Source: Flammeovirgaceae bacterium
GTDB lineage: Bacteria; Bacteroidota; Bacteroidia; Cytophagales; Cyclobacteriaceae
NCBI GenBank assembly: GCA_015180985.1
Contig: CP054185.1
Span: 3,223,225-3,287,224 of the forward strand
Length of the DNA stretch: 64,000 nt
Direction: 5' to 3'
This document shows positions 49,787-60,322 of the stretch, one piece after another (position 1 is the first letter of the stretch; each line of letters opens with the position of its first letter). The translations under genes were made by a program, and so were the position numbers. Below the pieces are notes generated by a model that saw only the letters and a program-made list of their open reading frames with translations, was not told where the DNA came from and made no database searches.

Positions 49787-52700
49787 ATGCCCATGCCTAC
49801 GGAAACAATAACCCAAAAAAAAACTGATAAACCCAACCTGGCCGGCCATCAGCCTCCCGAACCTTATAAGCCTAAAAACAAGGTACGTATTGTAACGGCC
49901 GCCAGCCTGTTTGATGGACACGATGCGGCCATCAACATCATGCGCAGAATCATCCAGGCTACGGGGTGCGAAGTCATCCACCTTGGGCACGACCGCAGCG
50001 TGGAAGAAGTGGTGAACACGGCCATCCAGGAAGATGCTCAGGCCATCGCCATGACCAGCTACCAGGGCGGGCATATGGAATACTTTAAATACATGTACGA
50101 CCTGCTCAGGGAAAAAGGCGCAGGGCACATTAAAATTTTTGGTGGCGGTGGTGGGGTAATTCTGCCTGATGAGATCAAGGAACTGATGGCATACGGCATT
50201 ACCCGCATTTATTCACCGGATGACGGCCGCGCCATGGGCCTTCAGGGAATGATTAATGACCTGGTGCAAAAGAGTGATTACCCAACCGGTAAAACAATTT
50301 CGAATAACGAACAATTAACAACCCATAACCACCTTCAAATTGCCCAGGCCATATCGGCTGCCGAAAATTACTACGAAGAACACAAGAATTTTTTTAGCGA
50401 TCTCAACAAAAAGGCGGCTGCATCAAAAGCCCCTGTTCTTGGAATAACCGGCACAGGTGGTGCCGGAAAATCATCAATGGTGGATGAAATTGTAAGGCGG
50501 TTTTTACTTGACTTTAAAGATAAGACCGTTGGCCTGTTGTCGGTCGATCCCTCCAAACGAAAAACCGGTGGGGCCTTGCTGGGCGACCGCATCCGGATGA
50601 ATGCCATTAACAACCCGCGTGTGTACATGCGCTCCCTGGCCACGCGCCAGTCTAACCTGGCGTTATCGGCTTATGTAAAAGAAGCCATACAGGTTTTGAA
50701 AGCAGCGGGGTTTGACTTAATCATTCTTGAAACCTCGGGCATCGGGCAAAGCGATACGGAAATTTTAGACCACAGCGATGTTTCGCTGTATGTGATGACG
50801 CCTGAATACGGAGCCGCTACACAACTTGAAAAAATCGACATGCTCGATTTTGCCGATGTAATCGCACTGAATAAGTTTGATAAACGGGGTGCACTGGATG
50901 CGCTTCGCGATGTAAAGAAGCAATACCAGCGCAACCACCAGCTTTGGGATAAAAAGCCCGAAGAGATGCCCGTATTCGGAACTATTGCTTCGCAGTTCAA
51001 CGATCCGGGCACCAATCAATTGTACAAATACATTATTGATAAGATTGCCGGTAAAACCGGTGCTCAATTCCATTCATCCTTTGAAATCACTCGCGAAATG
51101 TCGGAAAAGGTGTTTGTTATACCTCCTCACCGTACCCGCTATCTAAGCGAAATTTCTGAAAACAACCGCAAGTACGATGAATGGGTTACCGAGCAGGTTA
51201 AAGTAGCCGAAAAACTGTATGCCATCAGTAAAACTATCGAATCGCTGACTGGTATTCCGAGCGTAAACAAGGAATCTCGTATGGCAAAAGAAGAATCTCC
51301 GGTGGCTCTGTCACCTCAGAATGATATTGTAAAAGTATTGCAGGCCGAATTCGATAAGATTAAACTAAACCTCGACCCCAAAAACCTGCAACTGATTGAA
51401 GCGTGGAGCGAAAAGGTAAAAAAATACAAAGAGCCCATTTTCAAATTCAAGGTACGCGACAAAGAAATTGGTATTCAAACCCACACCGAATCACTGGCTC
51501 ATACACAAGTTCCAAAAGTTACGCTTCCAAAATACTCAAGCTGGGGCGATTTGCTGCGCTGGAGTTTACAGGAAAATGTGCCGGGCGAGTTCCCATATAC
51601 CGCGGGTATCTATCCCTTCAAACGCGAGGGTGAAGACCCCACCCGTATGTTTGCCGGTGAAGGCGGGCCGGAAAGGACTAACCGAAGATTCCACTATGTT
51701 TCATTGGCCATGCCGGCCAAACGACTATCCACCGCTTTCGACTCGGTAACACTGTATGGAAATGATCCAGACTACCGACCGGATATTTACGGCAAAATCG
51801 GCAACTCAGGCGTGAGCATTTGTTGCCTGGACGATGCCAAGAAACTCTACAGCGGCTTTAACCTGGCCGACCCCAAAACATCGGTATCGATGACTATTAA
51901 CGGTCCGGCACCGATGTTGCTGGCCTATTTTATGAATGCGGCCATCGACCAGCAATGCGAGATTTATATCCGCAAGAATGGCCTGGAAGAAGACGTAAAG
52001 AAAAAAATCGCTGCGCTTTACAAAGGCCGTGAAAATGAACGCCCCGCTTACCAGGGGCCGCTCCCAAAAGGCAATGACGGTTTAGGATTGATGTTACTGG
52101 GTGTTACCGGAGACCAGGTATTACCGAAAGACGTTTACGAAAAAATCAAGACCGATACGTTAATGCAGGTGCGCGGTACGGTACAGGCAGATATTTTAAA
52201 AGAAGATCAGGCCCAAAACACGTGTATCTTCTCTACCGAGTTTGCCCTTCGCCTGATGGGCGATGTGCAGCAATATTTTATTGACAAGAAAGTCAGGAAT
52301 TTTTATTCCGTTTCCATTTCCGGTTATCACATTGCCGAAGCGGGTGCCAATCCGATAACACAAGTAGCCTTTACATTAGCCAATGGGTTCACCTATGTAG
52401 AGTACTATTTAAGCCGAGGGATGGACATTAACGCCTTTGCCCCGAACCTCTCCTTCTTCTTCAGCAACGGTGTTGACCCGGAATATGCCGTCATCGGCCG
52501 GGTGGCCCGGAGAATCTGGGCTAAAGCGCTAAAGCATAAATACGGTGCCGATGCTCGCTCGCAGATGCTGAAGTACCACATCCAGACCTCCGGCCGTTCG
52601 CTGCATGCCCAGGAAATTGATTTCAACGACATCCGCACCACGTTGCAGGCCCTTTATGCGATATACGATAACTGCAATTCGCTTCACACCAATGCGTACG

Positions 52701-53272
52701 ATGAAGCAATTACCACACCCACTGAGGAGAGCGTGCGCAGGGCAATGGCTATTCAGCTCATTATAAATAAAGAGTTGGGTTTAGCTAAAAATGAAAATCC
52801 TTTGCAGGGCTCATTTATTATTGAAGAACTGACTGACCTTGTAGAAGAAGCGGTGCTATCGGAATTTGATCGCATCACCGAACGCGGTGGCGTACTGGGC
52901 GCTATGGAAACGATGTACCAGCGTGGCAAAATTCAGGAAGAAAGTTTGTATTACGAAACGCTGAAGCATACCGGAGAATACCCGATAATCGGGGTTAATA
53001 CTTTTTTAAGTTCAAAAGGTTCTCCCACGGTATTACCGCAAGAGGTTATCCGCGCCACTACCGAAGAAAAAGAATACCAGATTGCCATGCTGCGCAACCT
53101 GCACCATTTTTATGCCGATAAAGCACCGGTAATGCTGGAACGCGTTCAACATGCCGCCATCCAAAACAAAAACATCTTTGAAGAACTGATGGAAGCGGCC
53201 AAAGTTTGTTCCCTCGGCCAGATAACCAGATCGCTGTTTGAAGTAGGCGGCCAATACCGGAGAAACATGTAG
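49787..53272 (+). CDS. icmF: Fused isobutyryl-CoA mutase IcmF
   Basis: 1161 residues in IcmF order. A B12-binding domain (about 35-165) has [13 protein letters not shown] with the axial histidine region. A MeaB-like GTPase (about 215-440) has the P-loop [13 protein letters not shown] and [20 protein letters not shown] linker follows, then the TIM-barrel mutase (about 570-1160): [60 protein letters not shown]. IcmF isomerises isobutyryl-CoA and butyryl-CoA or related acyl-CoAs using adenosylcobalamin, and carries its own G-protein chaperone. The full length argues against a separate methylmalonyl-CoA mutase. Which acyl-CoA is preferred cannot be read here. Monocistronic. Confidence 0.94.
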   Translation: MPMPTETITQKKTDKPNLAGHQPPEPYKPKNKVRIVTAASLFDGHDAAINIMRRIIQATGCEVIHLGHDRSVEEVVNTAIQEDAQAIAMTSYQGGHMEYFKYMYDLLREKGAGHIKIFGGGGGVILPDEIKELMAYGITRIYSPDDGRAMGLQGMINDLVQKSDYPTGKTISNNEQLTTHNHLQIAQAISAAENYYEEHKNFFSDLNKKAAASKAPVLGITGTGGAGKSSMVDEIVRRFLLDFKDKTVGLLSVDPSKRKTGGALLGDRIRMNAINNPRVYMRSLATRQSNLALSAYVKEAIQVLKAAGFDLIILETSGIGQSDTEILDHSDVSLYVMTPEYGAATQLEKIDMLDFADVIALNKFDKRGALDALRDVKKQYQRNHQLWDKKPEEMPVFGTIASQFNDPGTNQLYKYIIDKIAGKTGAQFHSSFEITREMSEKVFVIPPHRTRYLSEISENNRKYDEWVTEQVKVAEKLYAISKTIESLTGIPSVNKESRMAKEESPVALSPQNDIVKVLQAEFDKIKLNLDPKNLQLIEAWSEKVKKYKEPIFKFKVRDKEIGIQTHTESLAHTQVPKVTLPKYSSWGDLLRWSLQENVPGEFPYTAGIYPFKREGEDPTRMFAGEGGPERTNRRFHYVSLAMPAKRLSTAFDSVTLYGNDPDYRPDIYGKIGNSGVSICCLDDAKKLYSGFNLADPKTSVSMTINGPAPMLLAYFMNAAIDQQCEIYIRKNGLEEDVKKKIAALYKGRENERPAYQGPLPKGNDGLGLMLLGVTGDQVLPKDVYEKIKTDTLMQVRGTVQADILKEDQAQNTCIFSTEFALRLMGDVQQYFIDKKVRNFYSVSISGYHIAEAGANPITQVAFTLANGFTYVEYYLSRGMDINAFAPNLSFFFSNGVDPEYAVIGRVARRIWAKALKHKYGADARSQMLKYHIQTSGRSLHAQEIDFNDIRTTLQALYAIYDNCNSLHTNAYDEAITTPTEESVRRAMAIQLIINKELGLAKNENPLQGSFIIEELTDLVEEAVLSEFDRITERGGVLGAMETMYQRGKIQEESLYYETLKHTGEYPIIGVNTFLSSKGSPTVLPQEVIRATTEEKEYQIAMLRNLHHFYADKAPVMLERVQHAAIQNKNIFEELMEAAKVCSLGQITRSLFEVGGQYRRNM

Positions 53273-53362
53273 GACAGGTAACAATTGTTTAGGCTTTAAA
53301 AGTCACCTGCCTACCTGATATCCATCATAGTTGCTCAACCGGGTGTTCACTATTTTTAGTAT

Positions 53363-54133
53363 ATGCCCGGCCTGCACGCACTTAAAAACTATTTTGCCGA
53401 AACCGGTGAGTTAGCACTGTTTACCGCCCGGTATTTCCGTGAATTTCTTCTTCCGCCTTACGAGTTTAAAGAACTACTCAGGCAATGTTACCTGATTGGA
53501 AACAAATCGCTTACGCTGGTTGGGCTAACGGGGTTTATCATGGGCATCGTGCTTACCCTTCAAACGCGTCCCACGTTAATCGAGTTTGGAGCTGAGTCAT
53601 GGATGCCCAGCATGGTGGGCATTGCCATTGTTCGCGAAATAGGCCCGGTAGTTACTGCACTAATCTGTGCGGGTAAAATTGGTTCCGGCATCGGAGCCGA
53701 ACTGGCTTCTATGAAAGTAACCGAGCAGATCGATGCCATGGAAGTTTCCGGTACCAACCCGTTTAAGTACCTGGTTATTACGCGGGTTACTGCGTGCATT
53801 TTAATGTTACCCGTGCTGGTTGTGCTGGCCGATTTCATCAGCCTGCTTGGTTCATCATTAGTGGAGCATTTAAAAGGAGGCGTGAGCTATCAGTTGTATT
53901 TCAGCAAAGTATTTGAGTATCTCCGGTTTGGCGATCTTATCCCTTCGGTCTCGAAATCTTTTTTCTTCGGATTGGCCATCGGTATTGTGGGTTGTTATAA
54001 AGGGTTTACATCAAAAAAAGGAACCGAAGGCGTGGGCCGCACAGCCAATGCTGCAGTAGTTATCAGTTCCATGCTGGTATTCGTACTTGATTTTATTGCA
54101 GTACTGATAACCGATATCTTTTATGAGTTATGA
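53363..54133 (+). CDS. mlaE: Mla-type ABC transporter permease
   Basis: 256 residues with five or six spans. Family segments are GFIMGIVLTLQTRPTLIEFG, VREIGPVVTALICAGKIGSG and IGAELASMKVTEQIDAMEVS near residue 115, typical of MlaE/YrbE. It is the inner-membrane permease of a phospholipid transport system that maintains outer-membrane asymmetry. It overlaps mlaF by 11 bases and is followed by mlaD, in one operon. Confidence 0.94.
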   Translation: MPGLHALKNYFAETGELALFTARYFREFLLPPYEFKELLRQCYLIGNKSLTLVGLTGFIMGIVLTLQTRPTLIEFGAESWMPSMVGIAIVREIGPVVTALICAGKIGSGIGAELASMKVTEQIDAMEVSGTNPFKYLVITRVTACILMLPVLVVLADFISLLGSSLVEHLKGGVSYQLYFSKVFEYLRFGDLIPSVSKSFFFGLAIGIVGCYKGFTSKKGTEGVGRTANAAVVISSMLVFVLDFIAVLITDIFYEL

Positions 54134-54863
54134 TGGAAAACCGGTAATTGAAGTTGACAAACTGTGGAAGGCCTTTGGTGCTAATCAGGTACTGAAGGGC
54201 TTTTCAATGAAACTGTTTCCGGAAGAAAATGTGGTTGTAATGGGCAAGTCGGGTTCAGGAAAGTCGGTGCTTATTAAATGCATTATTGGCTTGTTACCTG
54301 TTGATAAAGGAAAACTGCTGGTGCTTGGAAAAAATATTCCGGAGTTAAACCAAAAAGAACTTGACCGGCTCCGGATGGATGTGGGCTTTCAATTTCAGGG
54401 AAGCGCCCTGTACGACTCCATGACCGTTCGCGAAAATCTGGAATTCCCGTTGCGGAGGCATTCTGAAAAACTTCGCGGAAGCGACCGCAACAAACTGGTA
54501 CAGGAAGCGCTTGAAAATGTAGGGCTTTTGCATGCCATCGATATGATGCCTGCTGAACTTTCGGGCGGCATGAAAAAAAGGGTAGCGCTTGCCCGCACCA
54601 TAATTATGCGGCCCAAAATTATTCTGTACGATGAGCCCACCAGCGGACTGGACCCGGTTACCGGCAAGGAAATAAGCAGCCTGATGAACAACATAAAAGA
54701 ACTCTATAAGGCTTCGTCTATTATTATCACACACGACCTTGCCTGTGCGCGCATTACCGGCAACCGGATGATTATTCTGCACGATGGTATAAATTATGCC
54801 GAATCAACTTTTGAAAAGTTAAGCCAATCGGCTGATGAACCCGTGAAAGCTTTTTTTGCTTAA
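54123..54863 (+). CDS. mlaF: Mla-type ABC transporter ATP-binding protein
   Basis: 246 residues. Walker A is GKSGSGKSVLIKCIIGLLP (about residues 41-59), the signature motif is ELSGGMKKRVALART, Walker B is ILYDEPTSGLDP, and the switch histidine lies in IIITHDLACA. It powers the MlaE permease. It starts 11 bases before the mlaE stop and ends nine bases before mlaD. Confidence 0.94.
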   Translation: MSYDGKPVIEVDKLWKAFGANQVLKGFSMKLFPEENVVVMGKSGSGKSVLIKCIIGLLPVDKGKLLVLGKNIPELNQKELDRLRMDVGFQFQGSALYDSMTVRENLEFPLRRHSEKLRGSDRNKLVQEALENVGLLHAIDMMPAELSGGMKKRVALARTIIMRPKIILYDEPTSGLDPVTGKEISSLMNNIKELYKASSIIITHDLACARITGNRMIILHDGINYAESTFEKLSQSADEPVKAFFA

Positions 54864-54872
54864 ATAATACTT

Positions 54873-55835
54873 ATGGAAAACACAACTGTTCGCACTATCC
54901 GCCTCGGAATTCTCGTTACCGTTGGAGCCGCCTTGTTTACCATTGCCGTTTACCTGATTGGCCAGAAACAAAATATGTTCAGTCAAACATTTAAAGTCCG
55001 GGCCCAATTCAACAACGTCAGCGGGCTGCAGCCGGGTAACAATGTGCGCTTTTCCGGAATCACTATCGGATCGGTAACAAAAATTTCCATTCTGCACGAC
55101 ACCGTTATTGAAGTTGAAATGCGCCTGAAGGAAAGTATGAGGCCCTACATAAAACACGATGCCCACGCCAGCATTGGTACCGATGGACTCATGGGAAATA
55201 TGCTGGTAAACATCTCGCCCGGCAGTGAACGAGGAACCGTGGTGCATGATAACGATCTAATCAAAACGTATAGTCCCATAAAAACCGATGATATCCTTCA
55301 AACCCTGAATGTTACCAACGAGAATGCCGCCATGCTTACGTTTGATTTATTGGAAATTACGCGTCAGGTAAAACGTGGCAAAGGCACTGTGGCTTCATTA
55401 CTCTATGATACCCTGCTTCGAAATGAAATCCAGCGGATGGCCCGCAACCTGCGTGAGACCACCGAGAAAACAAACCGGTTGGTTACACAGATTAGCCGGA
55501 TTACCACTGAAGTCAATCAAGGGCGCGGTGCAGCAGGATGGCTGTTAAACGACACCCTTACTCAACACCAGGTTAAAGCCACAATGGCCAATTTACAGAT
55601 GACCGGCAAAAAACTCCAGGCAGTAACTGATACACTTCAACTGATGCTCCAGGAAATAAAATCAGGCAGGGGAACACTGCACACACTTGTTTACGATACT
55701 GCCATGGCCGGCAACCTGAAAAAATCCATTGAGGCGATAAGAGACGGAACCGTTAAATTCAATGAAACCATGGAGGCTATGCAACGAAGCGCTTTCCTTA
55801 AAAAATACTTCAAAGAGAAAGAAAAAAAGAAGTGA
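54873..55835 (+). CDS. mlaD: MlaD family (MCE domain) phospholipid transport protein
   Basis: 320 residues. An N-terminal membrane anchor (about 8-30, LGILVTVGAALFTIAVYLIG) precedes a single MCE domain (about 40-115: RAQFNNVSGLQPGNNVRFSG and TDGLMGNMLVNISPGSERG). A long helical C-terminal region (about 140-300) with NETMEAM and RAAGWLL-type segments would form the hydrophobic channel or coiled coil. It is the periplasmic lipid-binding part of the Mla system. mlaB and mlaC are not in the window, which is usual for Bacteroidota. A hairpin at the 3' end serves the convergent gene. Confidence 0.92.
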   Translation: MENTTVRTIRLGILVTVGAALFTIAVYLIGQKQNMFSQTFKVRAQFNNVSGLQPGNNVRFSGITIGSVTKISILHDTVIEVEMRLKESMRPYIKHDAHASIGTDGLMGNMLVNISPGSERGTVVHDNDLIKTYSPIKTDDILQTLNVTNENAAMLTFDLLEITRQVKRGKGTVASLLYDTLLRNEIQRMARNLRETTEKTNRLVTQISRITTEVNQGRGAAGWLLNDTLTQHQVKATMANLQMTGKKLQAVTDTLQLMLQEIKSGRGTLHTLVYDTAMAGNLKKSIEAIRDGTVKFNETMEAMQRSAFLKKYFKEKEKKK

Positions 55836-55859
55836 GTTGCACCTTGGTGCACTCACTTC
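55829..55859 (-). terminator. Hairpin terminator of the 55876-56451 gene
   Basis: GAAGTGAGTTGCACC pairs with GGTGCACTCACTTC with one bulged base and a two-base loop. On the minus strand the stem is followed by TTTTTTTC, as expected for a terminator of the minus-strand gene. It overlaps the mlaD stop. On the plus strand no T-run follows. Confidence 0.7.
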
Positions 55860-55875
55860 AGTACCGGTAAAACAC

Positions 55876-56451
55876 TTACTTCTTCACAAGCACCTGTTCA
55901 CCGGAGGCGGTGGTGATTTTAAATATCGGAGAGCCGATTAAATCTTTCAGGTTAAACACAATTCCGGCATAGCCAATTACACGCGAATCGTGGTAAAGCG
56001 TGTTCATGGCCTTATCCAGCACGCGGATATCAAGTTTTTCGGGGCTATTTCCCTGAATGGATAGCAAATACCGGTTTGCAGTGCCAAGTCTGGTTACATG
56101 AACTACCGGTGCTTCGTTGCTTCGTGCACGGTTTACTTTATATTGAATAGTCTTTGAATACTTACCGGAAGCACTTTCCAGTTTAATGGTGTAGTCGCCT
56201 TCTTTCATTCCATTAAAATTAACCGGCAGAATAAAACCATTGGTCTTACGGAATACCTTGGTAAGCACAACCTCACCATATCGGTTAATAATGGTCATCT
56301 GCACATCCGCCAACTGCTTACCTTCATAGATAACCTTGAAGATACCGTTGCCCCGCTCCACTACGGCAAATTGCCGGTTCACCAAATCAGTTGCTGAAGC
56401 TACTGAGGCCACAGCAACTGCTGCAACAATAAAAAATAATCTTGCTTTCAT
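55876..56451 (-). CDS. Secreted beta-sandwich-type protein of unknown function
   Basis: 191 residues with a signal peptide (KARLFFIVAAVAVASVASAT). The mature part appears to hold two beta-sandwich repeats: FKVIYEGKQLADVQMTIINR with GDYTIKLESASGKYSKTIQ, then RYLLSIQGNSPEKLDIRVLD. Each has a KVxY start and a GxYxIK-like turn as in secretion or carbohydrate-binding domains. It resembles the neighbouring gene at 56651-57193, and the two are probably an old tandem duplication. No function is recognised. Transcription probably starts from a TATTTTTG box upstream. Confidence 0.72.
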   Translation of the reverse strand: MKARLFFIVAAVAVASVASATDLVNRQFAVVERGNGIFKVIYEGKQLADVQMTIINRYGEVVLTKVFRKTNGFILPVNFNGMKEGDYTIKLESASGKYSKTIQYKVNRARSNEAPVVHVTRLGTANRYLLSIQGNSPEKLDIRVLDKAMNTLYHDSRVIGYAGIVFNLKDLIGSPIFKITTASGEQVLVKK

Positions 56452-56475
56452 AATTTTAAACTTTTGTTTTCAGTG

Positions 56476-56483
56476 CAAAAATA
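56476..56483 (-). promoter_or_regulatory. Candidate -7 promoter element of the 55876-56451 gene
   Basis: The minus strand reads TATTTTTG, an exact TAnnTTTG match, 24 bases before the ATG at 56451. No TTTG is present at the expected -33 position. Confidence 0.45.
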
Positions 56484-56650
56484 CGGCAGCCTTTAAGGTA
56501 AGGTTGGCTTGTTGTAAGGAAACCTGATTTTTAAATTAAAAAAACGATTGCGCTGCACGCACCGGCTGTTCTTGATAGAATCTTACTTAAAAAGTCAGCA
56601 CAAACAGCGAAGTACCTGTTATTTGTAACGAAAACGTTTGCATCATCCTG

Positions 56651-57193
56651 CTAAAGTCCGCTTACCGTGATATGGGCGATTCCGGAGCCGCCTTTAACAT
56701 GATACACTTTGGCAAAATCACCGTTAAGTTTTTCAATACGGCTGTATAGCAGGTTTAACTCCTCATCAAACACATTAATGCGCGCCACACGGGCCTTACC
56801 GGAAGGAATACTCACCAGGTACTTACCCGGCTGCCGGAGCCGGACAACCGAATAGGGCGCAGCCTGAACAGCAGTAACTTCAAACAACTGCGACTGACTG
56901 CCGTTGCTGCCTGTAACACGAATCTCGTATTGACCTGGCAACAGATTATCAACATGGTATGCCTTCTTAAATCCTTTTCGGGCCTTTACCACATCATAAA
57001 AAATAATGTTACCCTTGCTGTCGAGGATTGATACCTTAGCGTATCGGCTATCGTCAGCCGAATAAAATACTTTAATAACCGATGAGCTTTTAACAATAGT
57101 TACTCCGGAAAAAACAGGATCATCCATACCGGCAGCAACTGTTACACCCGCTGCCATGGTGAGTAAGCAAAAAATTAAACTGGCTTTTTTCAT
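56651..57193 (-). CDS. Secreted beta-sandwich-type protein, relative of the preceding one
   Basis: 180 residues. A signal peptide (KKASLIFCLLTMAAGVTVAA) is followed by two strand-rich repeats: IKVFYSADDSRYAKVSILDS with GQYEIRVTGSNGSQSQLFEV, then GKYLVSIPSGKARVARINVF. The same KVxY and GxYxIxV pattern occurs in the gene at 55876-56451. No family is recognised. The upstream space (57194-57479, 286 bp) separates it from the divergent M16 gene and shows no clear element on the minus strand. Confidence 0.7.
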   Translation of the reverse strand: MKKASLIFCLLTMAAGVTVAAGMDDPVFSGVTIVKSSSVIKVFYSADDSRYAKVSILDSKGNIIFYDVVKARKGFKKAYHVDNLLPGQYEIRVTGSNGSQSQLFEVTAVQAAPYSVVRLRQPGKYLVSIPSGKARVARINVFDEELNLLYSRIEKLNGDFAKVYHVKGGSGIAHITVSGL

Positions 57194-57479
57194 ACGATAT
57201 AAAATTGATAACCGTAAGACGGTGATTTACCAGTTGAAGTTGCAGTATAAACATCAAAAAATTGTTAAATGAAAAATATGGCATTTGGGTCTTTGTGGCC
57301 AATAAAGCGCGGCTTAAAACGGTGATCACAAATTTTTGTTGTATCATTCACAACAATCTTTTAAAAGTTGTTCATACCCGAACCCTTGTGCCGCTTCCGG
57401 ACACCGTATTATCTTAACCAAGCAGGTTTGCTTTTCCACGGCCGATAAACTACTTTCATCACCTTAATAATTAAAAACT

Positions 57480-60278
57480 ATGAGATACCGTGTATTAATT
57501 ACCCTGACCATGGTGCTGCTGGTTGTGCCATTGGCTGCCCAGAAAAAGAAAGCCAAGCCTGCTGAAACCCAGCCCGCACCAGTTACTGAAGTAAAAATGC
57601 AGATACCGCCACCGGTTAAAGTAACCACCGTGGAAGGCATTACAGAATACAAACTTCACAACGGCCTGCGCGTACTGTTATTCCCTGATCCGAGTAAACA
57701 AACCATTACCGTTAACATTACCTACATGGTGGGCTCCAAGCACGAAAACTACGGTGAAACCGGCATGGCCCACCTGCTGGAGCACCTCGTATTTAAGGGT
57801 ACCCCGCGCCATCCCAACATTCCGCAGGAACTCACCGAACACGGTGCCCGGCCCAACGGCACCACCTGGGTTGACCGCACCAACTACTTCGAAACCTTTA
57901 ATGCCACCGAAGAAAACCTGAAATGGGCCCTTGACCTGGAGGCCGACCGCATGGTGAACAGTTTTATCGCCAAGAAGGATCTGGAAAGTGAAATGACAGT
58001 GGTGCGCAACGAATTTGAAGCAGGAGAAAACAGCCCGTTCAGGGTTACCATGCAACGTACCATGGGCGCTGCCTACGACTGGCACAATTACGGCAAATCA
58101 ACCATTGGCGCACGGTCTGATATTGAAAACGTTTCGATTGACCGCCTGCAGGCTTTTTACAGAAAATATTACCAACCCGATAATGCCGTACTGGTTGTGG
58201 CCGGCAAGTTTGAAGAAGGCAAAACGCTTGACCTGGTTAACCAGTACTTCGGGGTTATTCCAAAACCGGTTCGGGTAATTGAACCCACCTACACAGCCGA
58301 TCCGGTTCAGGATGGCGAACGCACCGTAACAGTACGCAGGGTTGGCGATGTACAACTGGTGATGGTCGCCTACCGGATCCCTCCCGGATCGCATACCGAT
58401 TATGCTGCCGTTGACGTGTTGGCTAATGTACTCGGTACTGAACCCTCCGGCCGCCTGTACAAAGCACTTGTCGATACCAAAAAGGCAAGTTCTGCCGGCT
58501 CATTCAGTTTTCAGTGGAAGGAGCCCGGGCTACTGCTGAACTATGCCGAAGTACTGAAGGAAAAACCGCTGGAAGATGCCCGTGCTGCCATGATTAAAGC
58601 ACTTGATGATGTTGCTAAAAATCCGCCCACCAAAGAAGAAGTGGACAGAGCCAAAGCAGAAATTGCCAAGCAGGTTGACCTGATGTTCAACTCTTCAGAA
58701 CAGGTGGGCCTCGCATTAAGCGAAGCCATTGGCGCTGGCGACTGGCGGTTGCTGCATCTCACCCGCGACCGGGTTGCAGCCGTAACGGTAGAAGATGTAG
58801 CGCGCGTAGCTGCCCACTACCTTAAACCGGATAACCGCACAATCGGGTTATTTATTCCAACGGAAAAACCCGATCGGGCCGAGATACCGGCCGCTCCGGA
58901 TGTGGATGAACTGGTAAAAAATTACAAGGGAAAACAGAACGTGGCCCAGGGCGAAGCCTTTGATCCTTCGCCTGCCAACATCGAATCGCGCACCACACGC
59001 TTTACATTACCCAACGAAGCTAAAGTGGCCCTGCTGCCCAAGAAAACGCGTGGTGAGTCAGTCCGTATGAACATCACCATCCGGTTAGGCGATGAAAAAT
59101 CGCTGCCCGGCAAAAACACAGCCGGCCAATTTGCTGCCGGCATGCTCGACAAGGGAACATCCAAGTTAACCCGCCAGCAGATTAAAGATGAATTCGACCG
59201 GCTGAAAGCCAATGTATTTTTCTTTGGCTCTTCGCGGATTGTAACCGTTTCTATCGAAACAACAAGGCCGAACCTGGCCGAAACCATTAACCTGGTGGCC
59301 ACGGTGCTGAAAGACCCGTCCTTCCCTGCCGATGAATTTGAAAAACTAAAAAATGAACAACTGGCCACCATCGAATCGCAGCGAAGTGAACCACAGGCCA
59401 TCGCCCCGAATCGTTTTCAGCGCCACATCAATCCGTACCCGAAACAAGATCCGCGCTATGTAGAAACTTTCGATGAATCGGTAGCCTCCATCAAGGCATT
59501 GAAACTGGATGACGTAAAGGCTTTCTATAAATCGTTCTACGGATTCACCAGCGGCACAACCGTAAGCGTAGTGGGCGATTTTGATGAAGCCGAGATTAAA
59601 AAACTAATTTCCGACAATTTCGGCAACTGGAAGTCACCGGCCCCATACAAGCGGATTGAGAATAAAGTAATTCCGGTTTCTGTAATTAATGAATCCATCG
59701 AAACCCCGGATAAAGCCAATGCCATGTTTATTGCCGGTTACAATTTTGAACTGAAAGACGACAACCCGGACTACCCGGCCTTACTCATCGGCCACTACAT
59801 GTTGGGTGGCGGCTTCCTCAACTCCCGGCTGGCGGTGCGCATCCGGCAAAAAGAAGGCATCAGTTACGGAGTGGGTTCAAATGTAAACGTGGGCTCATTG
59901 GATAACGCCTCCTCGTTTACCGCTTTTGCCATTTACGCTCCTGAAAATGCCGGGAAACTGGAAGCGGCTTTTATGGAAGAAGTTAAAAAAGTGGTGACTG
60001 AAGGCTTTACAGCCGAAGAAGTAGCTGCTGCCAAATCAGGGTGGTTACAACAGCGCACGGTAAGCCGGGCGCAGGATCAGAGCCTGGCAAGCACCCTAAA
60101 TAACGGTATGTTTCTGGGCCGCACACTGGCCTGGGATGAAAACCTTGAAAAAGCAGTGAGTGCAGTAACGGTTGAACAGGTGAATGCCGCCATGAAGAAG
60201 CATCTTGATCCATCAAAAATTAATATTATAAAAGCTGGCGATTTCGCTAAGGCCAAAGCCAAAGCGGAAGGAAAGTGA
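57480..60278 (+). CDS. M16 family metallopeptidase, two-domain
   Basis: 932 residues with a signal peptide (RYRVLITLTMVLLVVPLAAQ). The inverted zinc motif HLLEH is in MAHLLEHLVFKGTPRHPN near residue 97, with the third ligand in ETEMTVVRNEFEAGE-type sequence near 175. The second M16 half (about 500-925) lacks the motif but keeps the arginine-tyrosine pair region (NSRLAVRIRQKEGISYGVGS). This is the PqqL/YhjJ-like arrangement of active and inactive halves in one chain, exported to the periplasm. A TTTG at 57427-57430 may be a -33 element, but the -7 match is poor. A terminator follows. Confidence 0.93.
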   Translation: MRYRVLITLTMVLLVVPLAAQKKKAKPAETQPAPVTEVKMQIPPPVKVTTVEGITEYKLHNGLRVLLFPDPSKQTITVNITYMVGSKHENYGETGMAHLLEHLVFKGTPRHPNIPQELTEHGARPNGTTWVDRTNYFETFNATEENLKWALDLEADRMVNSFIAKKDLESEMTVVRNEFEAGENSPFRVTMQRTMGAAYDWHNYGKSTIGARSDIENVSIDRLQAFYRKYYQPDNAVLVVAGKFEEGKTLDLVNQYFGVIPKPVRVIEPTYTADPVQDGERTVTVRRVGDVQLVMVAYRIPPGSHTDYAAVDVLANVLGTEPSGRLYKALVDTKKASSAGSFSFQWKEPGLLLNYAEVLKEKPLEDARAAMIKALDDVAKNPPTKEEVDRAKAEIAKQVDLMFNSSEQVGLALSEAIGAGDWRLLHLTRDRVAAVTVEDVARVAAHYLKPDNRTIGLFIPTEKPDRAEIPAAPDVDELVKNYKGKQNVAQGEAFDPSPANIESRTTRFTLPNEAKVALLPKKTRGESVRMNITIRLGDEKSLPGKNTAGQFAAGMLDKGTSKLTRQQIKDEFDRLKANVFFFGSSRIVTVSIETTRPNLAETINLVATVLKDPSFPADEFEKLKNEQLATIESQRSEPQAIAPNRFQRHINPYPKQDPRYVETFDESVASIKALKLDDVKAFYKSFYGFTSGTTVSVVGDFDEAEIKKLISDNFGNWKSPAPYKRIENKVIPVSVINESIETPDKANAMFIAGYNFELKDDNPDYPALLIGHYMLGGGFLNSRLAVRIRQKEGISYGVGSNVNVGSLDNASSFTAFAIYAPENAGKLEAAFMEEVKKVVTEGFTAEEVAAAKSGWLQQRTVSRAQDQSLASTLNNGMFLGRTLAWDENLEKAVSAVTVEQVNAAMKKHLDPSKINIIKAGDFAKAKAKAEGK

Positions 60279-60300
60279 TTATATAAAAGTTAGTAACGAG

Positions 60301-60321
60301 AAAGGGGCCTTGAGCCCCTTT
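60301..60321 (+). terminator. Terminator of the M16 peptidase gene
   Basis: Stem AAAGGGGC / GCCCCTTT with a five-base loop (CTTGA), followed by more T residues. It begins 23 bases after the M16 stop and ends at the stop of the convergent Lon-domain gene, so it may serve both. Confidence 0.8.
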
Positions 60322-60322
60322 T

